Assembly: GCA_023079485.1 (NCBI GenBank)
Contig: CM041084.1
Coordinates: 121,275,967 to 121,339,966 of the forward strand
Reading direction: 5' to 3'
From: Archilochus colubris
Taxonomy: Eukaryota > Chordata > Aves > Apodiformes > Trochilidae
Length of the DNA: 64,000 nt
This document shows positions 24,923 to 40,200 of the stretch, in pieces. The position numbers were made by a program, and so were the translations under genes. The notes beneath the pieces were generated by a model that saw only the letters and a program-made list of their open reading frames with translations, was not told the origin of the DNA and ran no database searches. Position 1 is the stretch's first letter. The number at the start of each line of letters is the position of its first letter.

Positions 24923-26639
24923 CCCTCTACTATGTTCTTTTGTTTACACAGGAATGATCCACATTCTCAACTTTCTCCCATAGTGCCCCATGCATTTGAT
25001 AACAAAATTCAGCTTTACCTATGCTGTTTCTATACTTTACATACTATACTTCCTTATTGGTCAAGATTACTCAGGTTGCATCTAAATGACTAAAAAAAAA
25101 AAAAAACAAACCACTAAAAAAAAAGCAGTTAGAAGATATTAGAAAATGCTAATTCTTTATCTTTTAACTCTGCTCTTGTTTATATTTTTAGTGTATTAAT
25201 AATCATGACAGTATACAAACTTCAATTGTTTGTTTGCTTGTACCTTAACAAAAAAAAAAAAAAAAAAAACCCAAACAGAAAAGTCACTGTCTCACAGTAA
25301 ATCCTGCTATATTCTTTCATGGAATGGAAAGGAGTTACATTAAGTTCTACTACAAAGGCTCATCTTTTCAGCTCTAGATACCCATGATCTGTCTAAAAAT
25401 AAATACTAAAAAGGCAGAAGAACAAGTTCTACAACAAAATTACATGTTCTCAAGCCCCTCATATACAGTGATCAACACATACTTTCCAACTAAATATTTT
25501 TTTCCAAAGATTACACTGTAGAGGACTCTTCAAAGCCTCCTCTGAGTTTCACAAGTTTTAGATTACTTCTGATAATGCCATACACCCTCAAACTCTTGCA
25601 GTAGTGACACTCTCCACAGTTTTTTTACATTACAGAACCATATTTTGGTGCATATGTTTTATAAATATATCTTCTAACATTAATATTAATATCTGTATTT
25701 AAATACATGTATTAAATCCTGTTTGATTTTAGATGCTATTCATATAACATTTTTAATAAATTCTTATTCTGGGAAAGAACTGCACTTCAGTAACCTATGT
25801 AAACATATTGCATAGTATTAGGCCTTAAAATTACATGTTTGACAGAAAGCATACAGTTTCTCAAGGGGTCTATTGCAATCTGTGAAATCTATTAACTCAG
25901 ATTTCATAGTCAGTGGCAAAAAATAATAAAAAAATCATCTGTTCTTTAAGTCAAAGCATTTGTCTATAGGTAGTAAAAAAACATAATTTCAAAACATGAC
26001 TGAGGAAAAAAACTACTTCGTCACCTTGAGCTTGTTCCAGTCACATGCCCAAAAAGATAGACTAAACTCTTTTATTCTTCAAATGTTTTTAATCTGGGAC
26101 TCCATACCACAAATCATATGGTAGTTCACTGAAAGCTTGTTAAGATCCTGGAAACAAAAAGTGTGTCTGTTGAAAAAAGATAAAAACCCTGCGTATCTTT
26201 CCATTAAGAAACAGAAGAGAGAGAAACTCTATGGTAGTACCAGATTGATTCCCATATGAGTATGATTGACTACCATAACTATTGATCCAAATACTTTTCC
26301 TAAACCATACATATTAATATTAGATATTCTTTCTGCTCATATAAGCACATTGAGGAGTCTTGTAGAAAATGGTGTTATTTTAGATTTTTATTTCCTTTTC
26401 CCCTCCCTCTTCCCCTAGCCCCCAAATACTGTAGTGTTGTAGTGTTTTCTGCTTTTTACTTAATTTGAAGATACTTGATGCTTTTCCCTTTAACTAATGG
26501 AATTTGTTAATACAGCTTCTGTTTCCTGTTCTTTTTTTCGTGAGCTGGCAGCTGAATTATCATCATGACGTTAAGCAAGAAATACAATCTGAACAGTTTA
26601 TCTTGTGTCTTCCTGGAATAAACCAACACCTTTTTTTTT

Positions 26640-26935
26640 CCTTGTCTATATATATTTTATATGTATCTATACACACACGCACACATATAAAGATACATAT
26701 ATATAAGTATTGAATACTACACATTATATATTTTATTGCTATATTGTTATATATAGCATACATACTTATATCTAATTATATGTAATACATATTTATATAT
26801 AAACATATAACAATAAAATGTTTATAGTATATATTATATAACATATTATTTTACTATATTATATATAATGTTCATACTTATACACTATTATATATAATAT
26901 ATACAGTACTTACATATATAAGTATTTTTATAATT
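26640..26935. repeat. TA-rich imperfect microsatellite
   Basis: About 300 bases dominated by TATATA, ATATAT and related steps, with short CACACACGCACACA-like interruptions near 26672-26684. It is likely able to form cruciform or unwound DNA and prone to length change. Confidence 0.8.
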
Positions 26936-29900
26936 ATAATAAATCTTTCATTGAGTTATGCTGGAATGAAGTAAAAATTCAGAAGTAACCTCAGAAATAC
27001 AACCTTCATGATCTATGCTCTACAAAAATTATTGTTTGTAATGAAAGATGGAAGAAATTGGCTTGAGTTTTAAATTTGTTTGAGTTTCTTGAGGCAGTGA
27101 AGGAATTAAACCTAGGTTTCTCACATTATGGAGGAAGTCCATGTACTAGAAAATTAAAAGTCACATCACACAGGTTTTGGGCAATATTTTGAAATATGAC
27201 AGGTCCACAGACCTGTGACATGTCAGTATCAGTGAAGCATTTTGAACTAGGAAAAAAAGAAGAATTTGGCATTTGAAAAATCTGAGCCAAGGACTTGTTC
27301 AAGAACAACTGATTACCATGGTTTTTGTTTTCCATCTTCTAGATTGAAACTACTTCTGCAGTTAGATAGCAGTATAGTAATTTTTACTTGTGGAGCAAGT
27401 AACATGTCAAATAAAATCTCTGACTTTTCAGTGAAGATTTTTTCAGGTTCTCTAAAATAGCATTAAGAAATTTTTAATTTTAGACACTGTACTGTATATT
27501 CATGATAGTACCTCTGTAATGTGTGACAAAATAATTATCAAAGGAACAATAGTCCAATAATCACTAGAATTTCTTTTTTGTATGTGTTATTATCTATTTT
27601 ATCCCAACATATCTCCATCCTCTTCAGCAAAAAGGTTTTTTTTTTTCTTTGTCCTTTTCATCTTTCTTCTCTTTTCACTCTCTTGCTGCCTGGCACTCTC
27701 ATGCTTTCTTCAGGGAAGTAGGGAGAGTGACACTATACTCAAACTTGATAAATGAATTCTTTGCCTTCTTGTTTCTTGGTAAGTGGACCATTAAGCTATA
27801 TGTCCTTGACTATCCCTGTTGGGTAGGATGAAAGAATATAGCAATAAAAGGATTTATCTTTGAGTAAATTTTATTTTACTTCCATCACATAGTTAATGTA
27901 TTTTATATACAATTTCCCTAATATACTACATAACTGGTATAAGGATTAAAATTTAATATGAGTCATTTTATTCACAAGTTTTGTGGAAGTTTGTTGTTTT
28001 AATGTCTAGACTTAAGCTTGCATTACCACTTGCATTATGTGAAGATAATAATAAGAAGAAAGAAAAAAAGAGAAACTCATCTTAACCAGTTTTTGTAATG
28101 TGCATCCTTAACTGACAATAAGTAATTGGAAAAGAATTTTCGTATTTGTAAGGTTTGACCTTGACATTGTTTGTGTAGGCCTCCAAAGCAATTATTGTGA
28201 AAACTGAGATGGAAAACAATGGCAAAAAGCAGACAGAAATGCTTGAATTAGTGCAAATCACAAACATAGCTGAATAGTATTAGATGACAGTTTACTTTTA
28301 ATGAGGGAAGACATGAAGTAATTAAATCTTGACATACAATTATGAAAAATATCAGGTAACAAGCCTGCTATGCAATATAAAATAAGAAGAGACATTTTCT
28401 GAAAACTTGCCTGATGCTCTGTCATCTGAGACTGTTCTTTATGAGTGCAGGGTGAAGGTCAAGGAGGTATCTCAACTCCATCAATCCTTTGGACAGTTAC
28501 AAATGACCTTTCACTTTTCATAAGACATTCAATATTCTGAATGGGGGGGGATACATTTTTCTGTGTTTAGAAAATAGCAAAACTGAAACCTTTTATAGTG
28601 CACAAAGTGCATTTGTGTTTGAATATCCCAAACAGCTCATTCATTCTTAAATGTTCATTGACACCAATATCTCATTTACATGAACTAAATTATTTTTAAA
28701 TGCTGCATGTTTCAAAATATACTTTAGCTTTTTATATTTGTTATGCCTTACTTTTTATGCTATGTTTTCCTTATTTTTAATGCATGTTTTATGTTTTCTT
28801 ACTACAATACATTCAAATGCCGGGGTTCGAATTGATGCTGCTCCCATTTGATATGATGCAAATCCAAACACTGCACCACATACTCATTTTATATTTATTT
28901 TGCAAGAGTTAAATCTTGAAGTCTACTTTAGTTGTCATTTTTCAAGATGTCTATAAAATCTATTAGAATACGTACCAACATGTGTGACTTGTAAGGGTTA
29001 ACCTCAATCCACAGGCATTTCTGTGTGTAACCAGAGCTTGCCCCTTAGTCACATAATCTCTGATTTCAGTGGTACTGGTGTTAGGTAAGAATTAAGGATT
29101 TAAAAGGTATTGGGTTTTTTCTGAAGAAAAAAATGCTGGCAAGCCACTATTTCACATATATTTTGGAAAGACCTAAATCGCATTTCCCTTTTCCACAAAG
29201 ATTCCTTTTCTACTCCCATTTATTACACAAAAAAAGGAATTCTAGGCAAATACTGTTGCTAGGTATGTCTCAATGTGCTGGCTGTTATGAGTCGGTGGTT
29301 CTTTTGCTAACAAATTGTGCCCCAGTGAATAAATATAGAGAATATAAAGGAAAAAGAATGAGAAAATATCTATGTAAAGGTTACAGAAGAACAGCACCTC
29401 TTCATTAAAGAAAACAAAAATGCCCTTTGAGATAGAGCATAATAATAAACTGAGACTAGTACTGGAACACAAAATAAAACTTACATAGGGACAACACAAA
29501 TGAATATTTAATAATATCTTAGATCACTTGCCAGATTTGGTCAAAGATGCTAGAACTTGCTATGTACTGGTTTATGAGATTCTATCACTATTTTTAGTGC
29601 TGAAAGTTAGGTGTGCTTTCAGTTGAATACAATTCTTTATTTAAATCATACATAATGTCTCACTCATTGCTTACAGAAATATTATTCAAGGTCTGCCATG
29701 GGAAACAATTGGAAATAAAACACTGGCAATTTCATCCAACTGGAAAAGCTATTCAGAACAGAGTTATTAAAACAATGCTCAGAATATCATATTGGATAAA
29801 TCAAAGTGACATTCATAATATATCAGTAATCTGTTTTCAAAAATATGTTTTACTACAGTCTTCAAAATCTTGTGATTTACTTTACCTGTACTTTATTATG

Positions 29901-30959
29901 TATTTGGTAGTTATAGTTTATACTGAGTTAGAGTCTCTGTTCAGACCAGTGTAAGTCATGAGTTAGCACATCTTGTGACATGTTTTTTTTTTTTCTCTCT
30001 CTTGCTTTCTTCATAGGTATGCCCTGAAATGGAAAAATAGGAAGAAGCATTTCAAAACATTTTAGAGAAGACTACAGTAGAAATATTTTTCAGAGTGTGA
30101 AAATGTACAGTGTGCTCCTTTACTTAAAGAAGTAAGGAAAAAATTCCTGAGATTACTTAAATATCAAGACATAAAAGGCATATACATGGAAAAAAAAGCT
30201 GAAAAGTATTATTTACAAATTTCAGAAGACTTCCCTTAATTTTGATGAGGTGCATTAAGTTTTAAAAGTAGCTGAAGAAACAAATGCAGTGCATAAGTAT
30301 TCCCCGATTTTATAGAAATAAATACCAATAAAAGATAGAAATTCAAAATTTTAATAGTAGAAAAAAAATTCATGAATTTTCAATTCCCTCTATTATCTGG
30401 AAAAATTAAAGATCTGAAAAAATAGAAATGATAGTAATCCCTTCTTCCTCCCTGTCTTTTAAAGGACTTTGTCTATATGTATTTCTTACACTTTCAAATT
30501 TTTTTACATTGCTTCTTCTTATCATGGTAGAAGTCTATGGTTTAGTAGAGATCTTCTGAAAAGAACTATGTTTCAAACTGCTGATCTGATTTTCTGTTGA
30601 GACTTATCACCCTAGTGAGTGAGCTATAGCAAGTAGTGATTTTAATGTATGTTATAGTTAGTCTCTCTCAAGTTAATGTATATATGGAGGTATATACTTT
30701 AGAACAAATTGATAAAATAAAGAAGCTGGCCAATGAAAGATATTTCTTGTTCTCTTAAGCTGTTATTCAGTTGAATGACTGAATGTTAATTAGGCAGTCA
30801 GTCCAAAATTTGCACCTTAATGAACCTGTCAAATTTAAATTGGTGTCATGGCCTCACTAGATAGCCTACCGAGTTCCTGCTGATCTCTCCTTATATATAG
30901 ATTAACATGGTGGAAATAGAGACCCAGCAGATGATTATTTCGGTCTTTTTTTTTTTTTT

Positions 30960-30982
30960 AAATTTATTTATTTATTTATTTT
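30960..30982. repeat. (TTTA)n microsatellite
   Basis: Roughly five TTTA units directly after a T-run at about 30947-30959. Confidence 0.8.
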
Positions 30983-31204
30983 TCTTAAGACCTCTGTCTT
31001 CTTGGTTTGAAACTAAGGCTCGAGCTCTGAAACATGGAAGTAAAGGACAAAAGTGAAAAAGAAACACAAGTAGACTAAAATTTAGTGAAATTAAATTAAT
31101 TCAAACTTATTCATGGCTCTGAGTATAGGTCAAACATATACTTGTCTAGAGAAGCAGTAACTTTAAGCCACATATATTGAATTGATACACTATCTTCTTT
31201 AGGT

Positions 31205-31295
31205 AAAAAAAAGCCAAACAAACAAAGAAAATAACCCCAACAACAAAACCCCCAAACAAACAAGCAAAACAAAACAAAAAAAACCCAACCCAAAA
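31205..31295. repeat. A/C-rich (AAAC)-like low-complexity tract
   Basis: Imperfect AAAC, CAAA and AAACCC units. The minus-strand open frame over it is a composition artefact. Confidence 0.75.
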
Positions 31296-34200
31296 CCCAC
31301 CTAAAAAGTCAGCAGTGAAAACAAAAGAAATTTTACATAGAAAGAAAAATAAACTCTAAATATAACTTTATTTTGTAAACATTATATCAAGAAAAATAGG
31401 AAACTCATTTCTGGTTCCCAGAACAACCATCCTTCAATCACACTGTGAACATAAGAAAAAATAATGAAGTTAATACTGCCCAGTATATGGCACAGAAATG
31501 CAATTTGATATGTACAGAAAGTGCAAAGCAGCAGAACTACAGTTGCTGTGAGAACCATACTTTGAATTTAATGACATTTGTTTGTGTCATATCTCAATCA
31601 TAATGTTGCCTTAACATGGTAATTTGCATTTAATTCTACATTACCTTCCCAGTTTAGAAGATCACACTTGCAGTTGCTCATATCTCTGCTTCCAGTGATT
31701 CAAAATTATATACTTTCCAAGATTATTTTGACAGAATTATATATAACCTCATGATGAAGCATCTTATTACCCTGGCAAGAGACCTTGATGCAGGAAGCAG
31801 TTTGTGAAAGAGTTAGGTAGTGGTAACTAAAAAACTTGAGTTTATAGATGGTTTATTAACTATGCTATTATGCTATTATACCTATACATTCATGCGTGAA
31901 TATTTTGTTATGAGAGATTGAGTGCTTAATTTATTTCTCGGTGACCACAACTTCAGTGCAAGTAGTCTGAACTTGTAAGAAAACAGAAGTGTATGATCCA
32001 GTTAAGATTCAATTTGTTCTTTATTTATTTCTTTTGATAACACAGGGCATCAAGCTGGGAATAAGATACAATCACTCAAGATAGTCTCTAAGCTTCTGTT
32101 GCCTCTTCTATTACAGAAAAGTACTGATGAGAACCAGGCTGAATAGCTACTAATTGGGATAAAAAAAAAATTGTAAAAGGAGATAATAAAGGATAGTGTT
32201 CCTTTTGTTTGAAAATGGTCTGATAGGCAATTTGACAAATAAAAACAAGTTACACTAGATATAAAATATTCCTTAATGTTTTGAAGGGAACCTGAATTTA
32301 CTTGTGAATGGTACTGCTACTGAAATGGAGATGTCCCCTTGGCTGTTTACACATCAGCCGAGACCCTTTTCTTCCAGCAACTAAGAAGAAAAAGCAGGGG
32401 TACTGTTCATACCTCTCTTACATAGTGCCATCACTGAAAAGGTGATACATATCATGAAAATCAGGGTAAAACAATGACACCTAAAAGAAGTTAAAAAACT
32501 CTAAATAATTTCACCAGGAGAAGGACTTGAAGCTTCTGCCTAAGTTTCTTTTTAAACAAAGTTCTAGAATTTTTTACTGATTATACAGAAAGGGACCTAA
32601 TGGGATCTCAAAAACTCAATTTATCTAAAAAAATTGCAAGGGTTAGGACATGATGCCAGTTGGTCAGAAGACAACTGACAATGCGAGGAAAACGCAAGAA
32701 AAATTAACCAGAGTCATTATAAGAGAGGAAAATATGACAAGAGAAGAAGAAATAAAATATAAACCCCCTCCATAATATAAAATATTATAAAGTGGATACA
32801 TAAATATTTAAAGATAAAATATATATTTAGTTGGTTACTTTTTTTTGAACTGTTTAAATATCTCTACTACTAAGGGAGAAAGGAAATGGAGAAGTTCTGC
32901 ACTCTGGACACAATCTGGACCAATTCATCCTGTATTCCCCAGTGACAATGCTTGACTTGCCAAGTCTGCATATTTTTTATAGTCATGTCATAAAAGGTGT
33001 ATACAACTCCACTTCAGGAGTTTTGCATTGAAGTCTTCCATTGTTAAAGTGTTTGAAGCGTTGAAATATCATTAATACATAGAAGTGCAGCCCAGCTATC
33101 ATTTGACTTAGTTAAAAATCTGGCAGTAGAGGTATCATATACCATTCACATTCTCAGAAAGGCTGTCTACATACAACAGAAGTAAAAGAGACCAAATCAG
33201 CTACTAAATAAATTAGAAGTGAAGTTATAGCCAGATGCTTTTTAGATGCTTTTTTCTTTTGTGATGGCTTTGAGGTAGCATGTCTTCAGAAAAAACTCTC
33301 TTCAGGAAATATGTTTTGTAGTACTTGAGTAAAGAGACAAGGTAGTATTAGTATGGAAATATAAATTATTTGCAAATTTGGTTTATCACATCATAAAACT
33401 CAGACTCAGTTATGGGGAGCTAATGAGCTAATTGCATCTCTGGCATTAAGATGCTGATTTCATATTCAAGCCATTTGCAAGGTCTATTCTCTGAGAAAAA
33501 AGTCCTCTGCTCTGTGACTTACCTGCACATGGTCACTGAAGAGATTTAGAATTTGGCTTTATCTCCCTTCCTCCATTAATTTACCAAACACAGTAGCTTA
33601 GATATCATTTCACAACATAATGACTTCATTTATTTAATTTCATATATTCTGGGACAGTAAAAAAAATAAGCTTCCCTATTTTGTAGAAATAAATTTATTT
33701 CTAGGACATATATTGCTTACATTAAAGGGTTCTATTTTTTTATTATTATTTAATAGGTGGATTTACATGATTCCTTCTTGTTGTCTTACTACAATTCAAG
33801 CTATTAGTATATTTTTGCTCTCATTTAAGTTGTGTGTTTTCCTTTAAAGAAACATATTTGGAATAAGCATCTCTATTAAATATATTTTTCTCTTATCTGT
33901 GTGACTAGTGCAAAAATATGGTTGGCCTACTGATAATTACAGTTGCTTGATGTTAGATATCTCACAAACAACATGCCACTTCTCAGGCTTTCTTTTTTTT
34001 TCCCCTCTCAGAAGTTTATGTTAACCATTTTGCCTCTATTTCAAACGGCTGAGCAAAATTTAGAAAAATTTGGGTGTGGGGAGAGGGAAGAAAACTGCTG
34101 AAAATAGCTGAGATGGGATAACCTGAGTCCTTGCGGAATTCAGTATCTTAGGTTTGGATCTAAAACACACTGCACAAACCTGAAGTAAGATAGTGTCAGC

Positions 34201-37200
34201 ATTGAAAAATGTAAAGGCAACAGAAGCAACTAAAAAAGGGAAAAAGAAAAAGAGAAATGATAAAAACTTCCCAAGCTCCATGATGAAAGCAGTCCTCAAA
34301 GCTTGTGTAGATAGCTGTACTTTCACCCATTTTCCTTTTTCCTCCTGTTGCTGCAAAATCTCACTTTTTAGTCACTTTCCATCTGAACAGAAGGGAAAAT
34401 AAGAGAAAATTAACCCTTTAGGAACCTAAAATAAGAAAATGTATCAGGCAGAAGAATACTGAGGCTACAATTTGTAAAGATACTTCATGCATGCTCCTCT
34501 CATCCCTGCAGCTTAAGTATTTAATGAATCACTGGTAGGATTTCTATATTTGCAAAAGTTCTAAGATATACCTTTGAGACTATTGAATGCAAAAATCCTC
34601 ATAATTGGGCAGCAGCTGCTCCCAGTTGTCTTTTCAGAGAAAACACCCTTTGTTTGCTTAGAAAATATAACATGTAATGACCACTGAAATTACTCAAGAT
34701 GATATGTAAAATACTACAGATAACTTCAGAAAAGTTGTAAAGGCCTACGTCTGCATACACTGGTACTTTTTCCCCTCCCCCTCTATTGTGTATATTTGTG
34801 TTCAGATTCAAATACAGTCCCAGTTCCATATTTACAGTTTATACTCTCCATTAATCTTCATTCATTTGTAATTCTAGTGGCTTTTACATATTATTGAGCA
34901 AGTATTCAAGAGTTCATGTGTGGATTCTTCAGAGACTGACAAGAGTTAAGTGTAACTAGTCCTGTTTTTGCACTCAACCAACAAATGTTTTCACATTTCA
35001 GTGTCCTGAGTAGATGCCCGATAGTGGTAAATTTTATAGAAATCTATCCAGAATTAATTTCAGATTTACAAAACATTTTACCACCAGTAGATTTCTCTCG
35101 AATGAATAAAAGTACAGAAGTAAACATGCTCTGAAAGCTGTTAGTTTTCTATTATGACTTTTGGCATGGGCGTAGCATACCCACAAAGATGTCAAGCACC
35201 AAAATTAAGGCAAAGCTCATTATTGTCATAAAAATATAAACTCTCAGTAGGCATTCATGACTTTGTTAATATGGTATCTCCAATGGAAATGGATATACCA
35301 CATCTTTTTTTAATATCTCTCTCCAGACCTAGTGAATTTCAATGGAATACTAGATCTAAATACCAGATCTAAAGTGGTAGATAAGTGGAGATCTAAGGTG
35401 GGCCACTCTGTCAAAACATGATTCAAGAAACGTTATTAACTGCTAATCAAGTGATGATCAGACACCAGTTAACATGGGAAATATTGTTAAAAACGAGCTG
35501 TTGGTGTTCATTATTTGCTGTCTTGACTAGTTAAACCTTACACTAGATCATAGAAGAGAAACTCTTAAAATATTACCTGAGCAACTGAAAAATAGCTACA
35601 GATAAGTCTGTGACTGGCTGAAATTAACTGCTGGTCAGTTGCACATAAGATCTACTTGCTATTAATTTCCCATTGTTTTCTGTTATGAGTGTGAATAGAA
35701 AAATGAGAAACATATCTGAAACATGGATGATATAATGCAACAGATTGTCACAGCAGTTGAAGATGCTGTGATGCTTTCAGGCCTTGACTGCTCGTTGTAA
35801 AGCAACTAAATTTTCCTGCTTGCTGCCAAGGATCTATACTGGGGAACCTTCCTTGTAAGGATGAATTGGCAGGCTGGAATCTGTTTACATTTCTTTTAGT
35901 CTAAGGCTTGTGTGTCTGCAGGTCTATGTGCCTTGGCTGCTTTTTTCATTGAGATCAGGTTTGTCTACATGAAGGGCTTGCTTGAGTGGAGGGACTCTGT
36001 GAAGGTTTCCTTTCTCTAGAGTTGAGGAAACTGAGTCACCATGTCATATTATGTGTATGCAAGAACAGTTAGTGACCAAAACTTGGAGAGCTTTGGGCCA
36101 CTTTGGTTTGTGGGTTAAAGCAAGCATGAAGTCATGGGAGCAAGAATCACCTCTTCTCTGCCCATAGTTAGCAGTGTAGGAAGCAATCAGGTTGGTGCAG
36201 AGACTGGAAAAATCAAAGCATCTGAATTCCCCTAGGGTGCTGTTCTCATTATCTGCCAGTGAGTAGCTCTGCCTAGAAATAATGCTGCTCATCTACTATG
36301 TCCTGCTCCCGGCTATAATGAATCACAGTTTGCCAGGGTGATTCACACACCTTGACTTTGGCACTAATCCATGATCATAGCTACTTCTACCTTTCTAACA
36401 CAACAAGAAGAAACATTCAGCTGAGGTAGGAGTCTGCTTACAGGCAGTTTCCTTACCATCCTGGCAATATGCTTCTGATTTCACACAGCTCCAGGCACAC
36501 AAGCTCTCTCTGGGATACTGATGATTGAAACAAGCTGGTGGTTGATTCAGATAGCTAACTGGTATTCTCACCTCTCTGGTTTTGGTAGTTCTAATTTCTG
36601 TGCCTCTTCCAGAGGCCTTTACTTCTTCTGGTTATTTCACTTTCCCAGCCTGGTTTCCTTCCAACATTAAATTAGTATGTTTTAAAACTTAGTCATCCAA
36701 CTGATAGCAACCTCACTGCTTATTACCCAGCATTACTTATGTACCTCAACTACTTAGGGTAGAGATGATGGTGAGGATTAGGTTATGAACCACAGACCAG
36801 CCATATTGCCAGATTCAGTGTATAGTTACTATGCTCTGAGCATGTGTAGAACAACAATGCAAACTAAAAACATTAGTACTCTGGTACTTAACCCTTTTTT
36901 TCCCCTCTCTGTGCCAAGTAATGAGTCAGTACCACTGAAGTGAAGAAGAAAACTACTTCCTTTTTCTCTTCACTTTACCTTTTTGTTGGTTAGGAGAATG
37001 GAACACCAAGTGTTTAGACAGGGAAAAGAGAAAGTAAGCACAACAGCAGAGGAGACATAGGATCCTGTTTGCTTTAATTGCCAAGGAAAGATGAAGGACA
37101 TTCTTGACAATGCTCATCACTTATTCTTTCACTGGAGGTGACTGAGATGTATCTTTATGATACCTGCCTGTCAAACTTTTGACATTTAGGCTAAGCCCAG

Positions 37201-40200
37201 TGCTACTCTGTTGAGATATAGCCATGTCACATTACTATCATTAGCCTACTCTGAGGCTCAAGATTTCATTAGACTCAATTTCCAGTTCTGCTCTGCTTGG
37301 CAAATTCTCCTCGTTAAATTTAACTCAAATCCCCCAAACAAATGAAGAGTCACCAGTTACCACTGGTGTCTTTCTATCAAGGTAATTCAAGTAGTGAAAA
37401 TACATTTCCAGCCTTTTCTAAAAATCAAAGACCTATAAAGAGGATAATAGATACTGCTTAAGTCTACTTGTTATAAATTAATTATTTTGCTTTTTTTAAA
37501 TGTCAGTAATGTTCTAAAAATAGATCAGCAAAACAATAAAATTAACAATAAAACCTGTGGTCAAGTTAATACCTACATAATTTTCAGGTTCAAATTACTG
37601 AAAAATATAACTTAATCAAGGAAGGGAACTCCAGTTGTATATCATAGGCAAGTGCATGAGAAGAAAAAATTTGAAATGGAATTTGCAATATTTTCAGAGA
37701 AACAGGGATCTCTCGATATCTGATCAAGAGGATATGTGCATAAAGTGTATTTACAAATAACTTCTTGTAACACATTTATCCTGGTTTTACAACATTTTAT
37801 AAAGGTTCATCTCACCAAATGGATGACTGCATCCGAGTTAGCTGTCTAATTTAAATATTTTAGGAAAACAGAGGCAATTTAGAGATACTAAAGGGGATGC
37901 TGCTGGATTAATTTTGGCTTTCTCCTCTAAACTAACAATCTACCTTTGAGAGATACTCCCTTTTCCTCACTGACTGTACAAGGAATGAAGTAACTAGTTG
38001 AGATTTAGGTGTCTCCATCATATATATATATGTATGACAGAGTTAATTCTGCCTTGTTTGCATAAAAAATAAAAGCCATAAGTAATGTTTGTGTTAGTAC
38101 ATTTTGTTGCATGCATACATTTATAATAATATTAGAATCAAACAGTTCATATTTTAAAGTTATAGGCATCATAGCTGGCATGATCTGTTAAGCATATAAA
38201 CAAATTTAAAATTAAAATTAAAATTTATAAGAACACTTTGCATTTTGTATGGCTCTTATCTGCCTTGTAGTCAGGACATGAATAAGAAAGCAATAAATAC
38301 AAAGATAGAGTCAGAAATAAACTGTTATGTTTTTACCTAACAGTTTCATGAGCCTATATAGACATGTATTTGACTTGAGTTCCTGAGGTCCCGTTCTATA
38401 AAAACTAATTTGCGAAAATTTCTTCAAATAACTTTGGTGAATTAACTCATTTCTGAAAACTTTTATGATACAAATCAGAAAGGAAGCACTCAGACTGCAA
38501 AGGCATCAGTAGAGCCAATGAGATCTTGGCCTGCTGAAAGTACAGCTGTATGGAGAGAAACCACCAAGGTCATGGATGTCACTAGATACTGAAGTAACAG
38601 ATAGGATGAATTTTAGAGACCAAAATGTAAAAGCTGACTAGTTCCTTACTCTCTGTCTTTTCTGGCTGCCTAGCAGGAAAAAAAGGTCTCACTCTTCTGT
38701 GTGTAAGTTTTTCCAGTGGTGAGAGAGCCAAATCTAGGTCATTGTTCTTCCAGGTTTGTAGATATTATTTGTAGCTTTTTAATCTAGGCAAACATTACCC
38801 CATCTTGTGTCCCTTTGAATTCTATTGTTAGTTAACTGTGTTATAAATTAGTGCACTTTCTTATTTTGATGTTCCACTCACAGCTGAATCCTCAGTCTGA
38901 ACATTCTCACTGATCTTATTTCATAGGCACTTATAATTAAGCACCTATTCCACTCAATATACAATTAAATCAGCGACAGAATTTTTATTTAGGTAAATAT
39001 TTACTGAAAGGGCTTTATTTTCAATTTAGGCATTTTGATATTTAGGTGGTAAAATACATATAAAAATTAATTTAATTTATAAAAATTGAACTGATATGCA
39101 TAACTAATGTTTTACTTACAGTAGCACTGAAAATGAAAAGTCCTGCATTTTCATGGTCCAAATGTAACTGTTATCACTGAATGGCAACTCTCTAATATTG
39201 TACAAAGCTTATTTTATATCCATGTTAGCATTTGTGTTCTTTAAAAACTCCGGAGTCCTGAAGTACAACTGTCAATGTGTTCTTCTCCTACTTTATATCT
39301 CATTTTTACCTTTAAAGCTTCTTAGAAAATTAAGAGATGTGGGTTGTTTAGATGTTTGGTTTTTTTTTTTTCCAAGGGAATTACCTATCTGCAATGTTCT
39401 GTCATTTCTTTTTGACATATTCTAAAATAGAGTCTTTAAACCACGACTACGTGCATCATATGTCTTTATATAAAGAAGCTTGTCCCCAGCAATTATCAGA
39501 TTACAGCAGTCCATTTGCAGTGCCCATTTCTATCAATTTTGTGAACAGGGGTTTGTTCCACAATGCCTTGATGCTCTACTTTTTAAATACACCATACTTT
39601 GTTATCTTTAAGTTCTTGCAGAATGAGAACCTGCTTGAAAATTTCTCTGCATGGTTTGCTATCCCTTTTGAATGACCACAGCTCCTTCATCTCAAGCACT
39701 GTCTTCTATTTCATTGCAGACCCACATGCTCTGGGCGTGGTGACCTCTTTAAATATCTCACCTATAAACCTTTCATTCTAGTGAATGCTGCATACTGTGG
39801 CAATTTGTCTGTTGGGATCATCAGTCTTGCTCTTGAGGTTCACATATGCTCTCTTTAGATGTCTTCATCCAGGAAACACCACATCTTATTCTGCTCACAG
39901 ATCATAAGATTCCTCTTTGGTTTAGGTCCCTAATCCCTCAGACTCAGAGTCTCTTTTAACTTGTAAGAATAATATGAAGGGGGAAAAAAAGACAATAAAA
40001 CTGGATGTAAGGACAGCCAATCAGTCAGTAACCCCCCCTTACTCCTCCCTTACCCACTTACAATCAGCACCAGCTGTAGCGCAATTAAACTCAGCAGGTG
40101 TTCAGAGGAATTACATTTTATCACCACCATCCCTTCTCCTCCTCTGCTCCCCCTTCTCTGCCCCCACTCCCTCAAGACCCAACTGGCTTTCTTTATGGGT

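Noticed and set aside
28815..28835. B-box-like GGGGTTCGAATTG
   Set aside because: No A box at tRNA spacing and no tRNA or SINE body around it.
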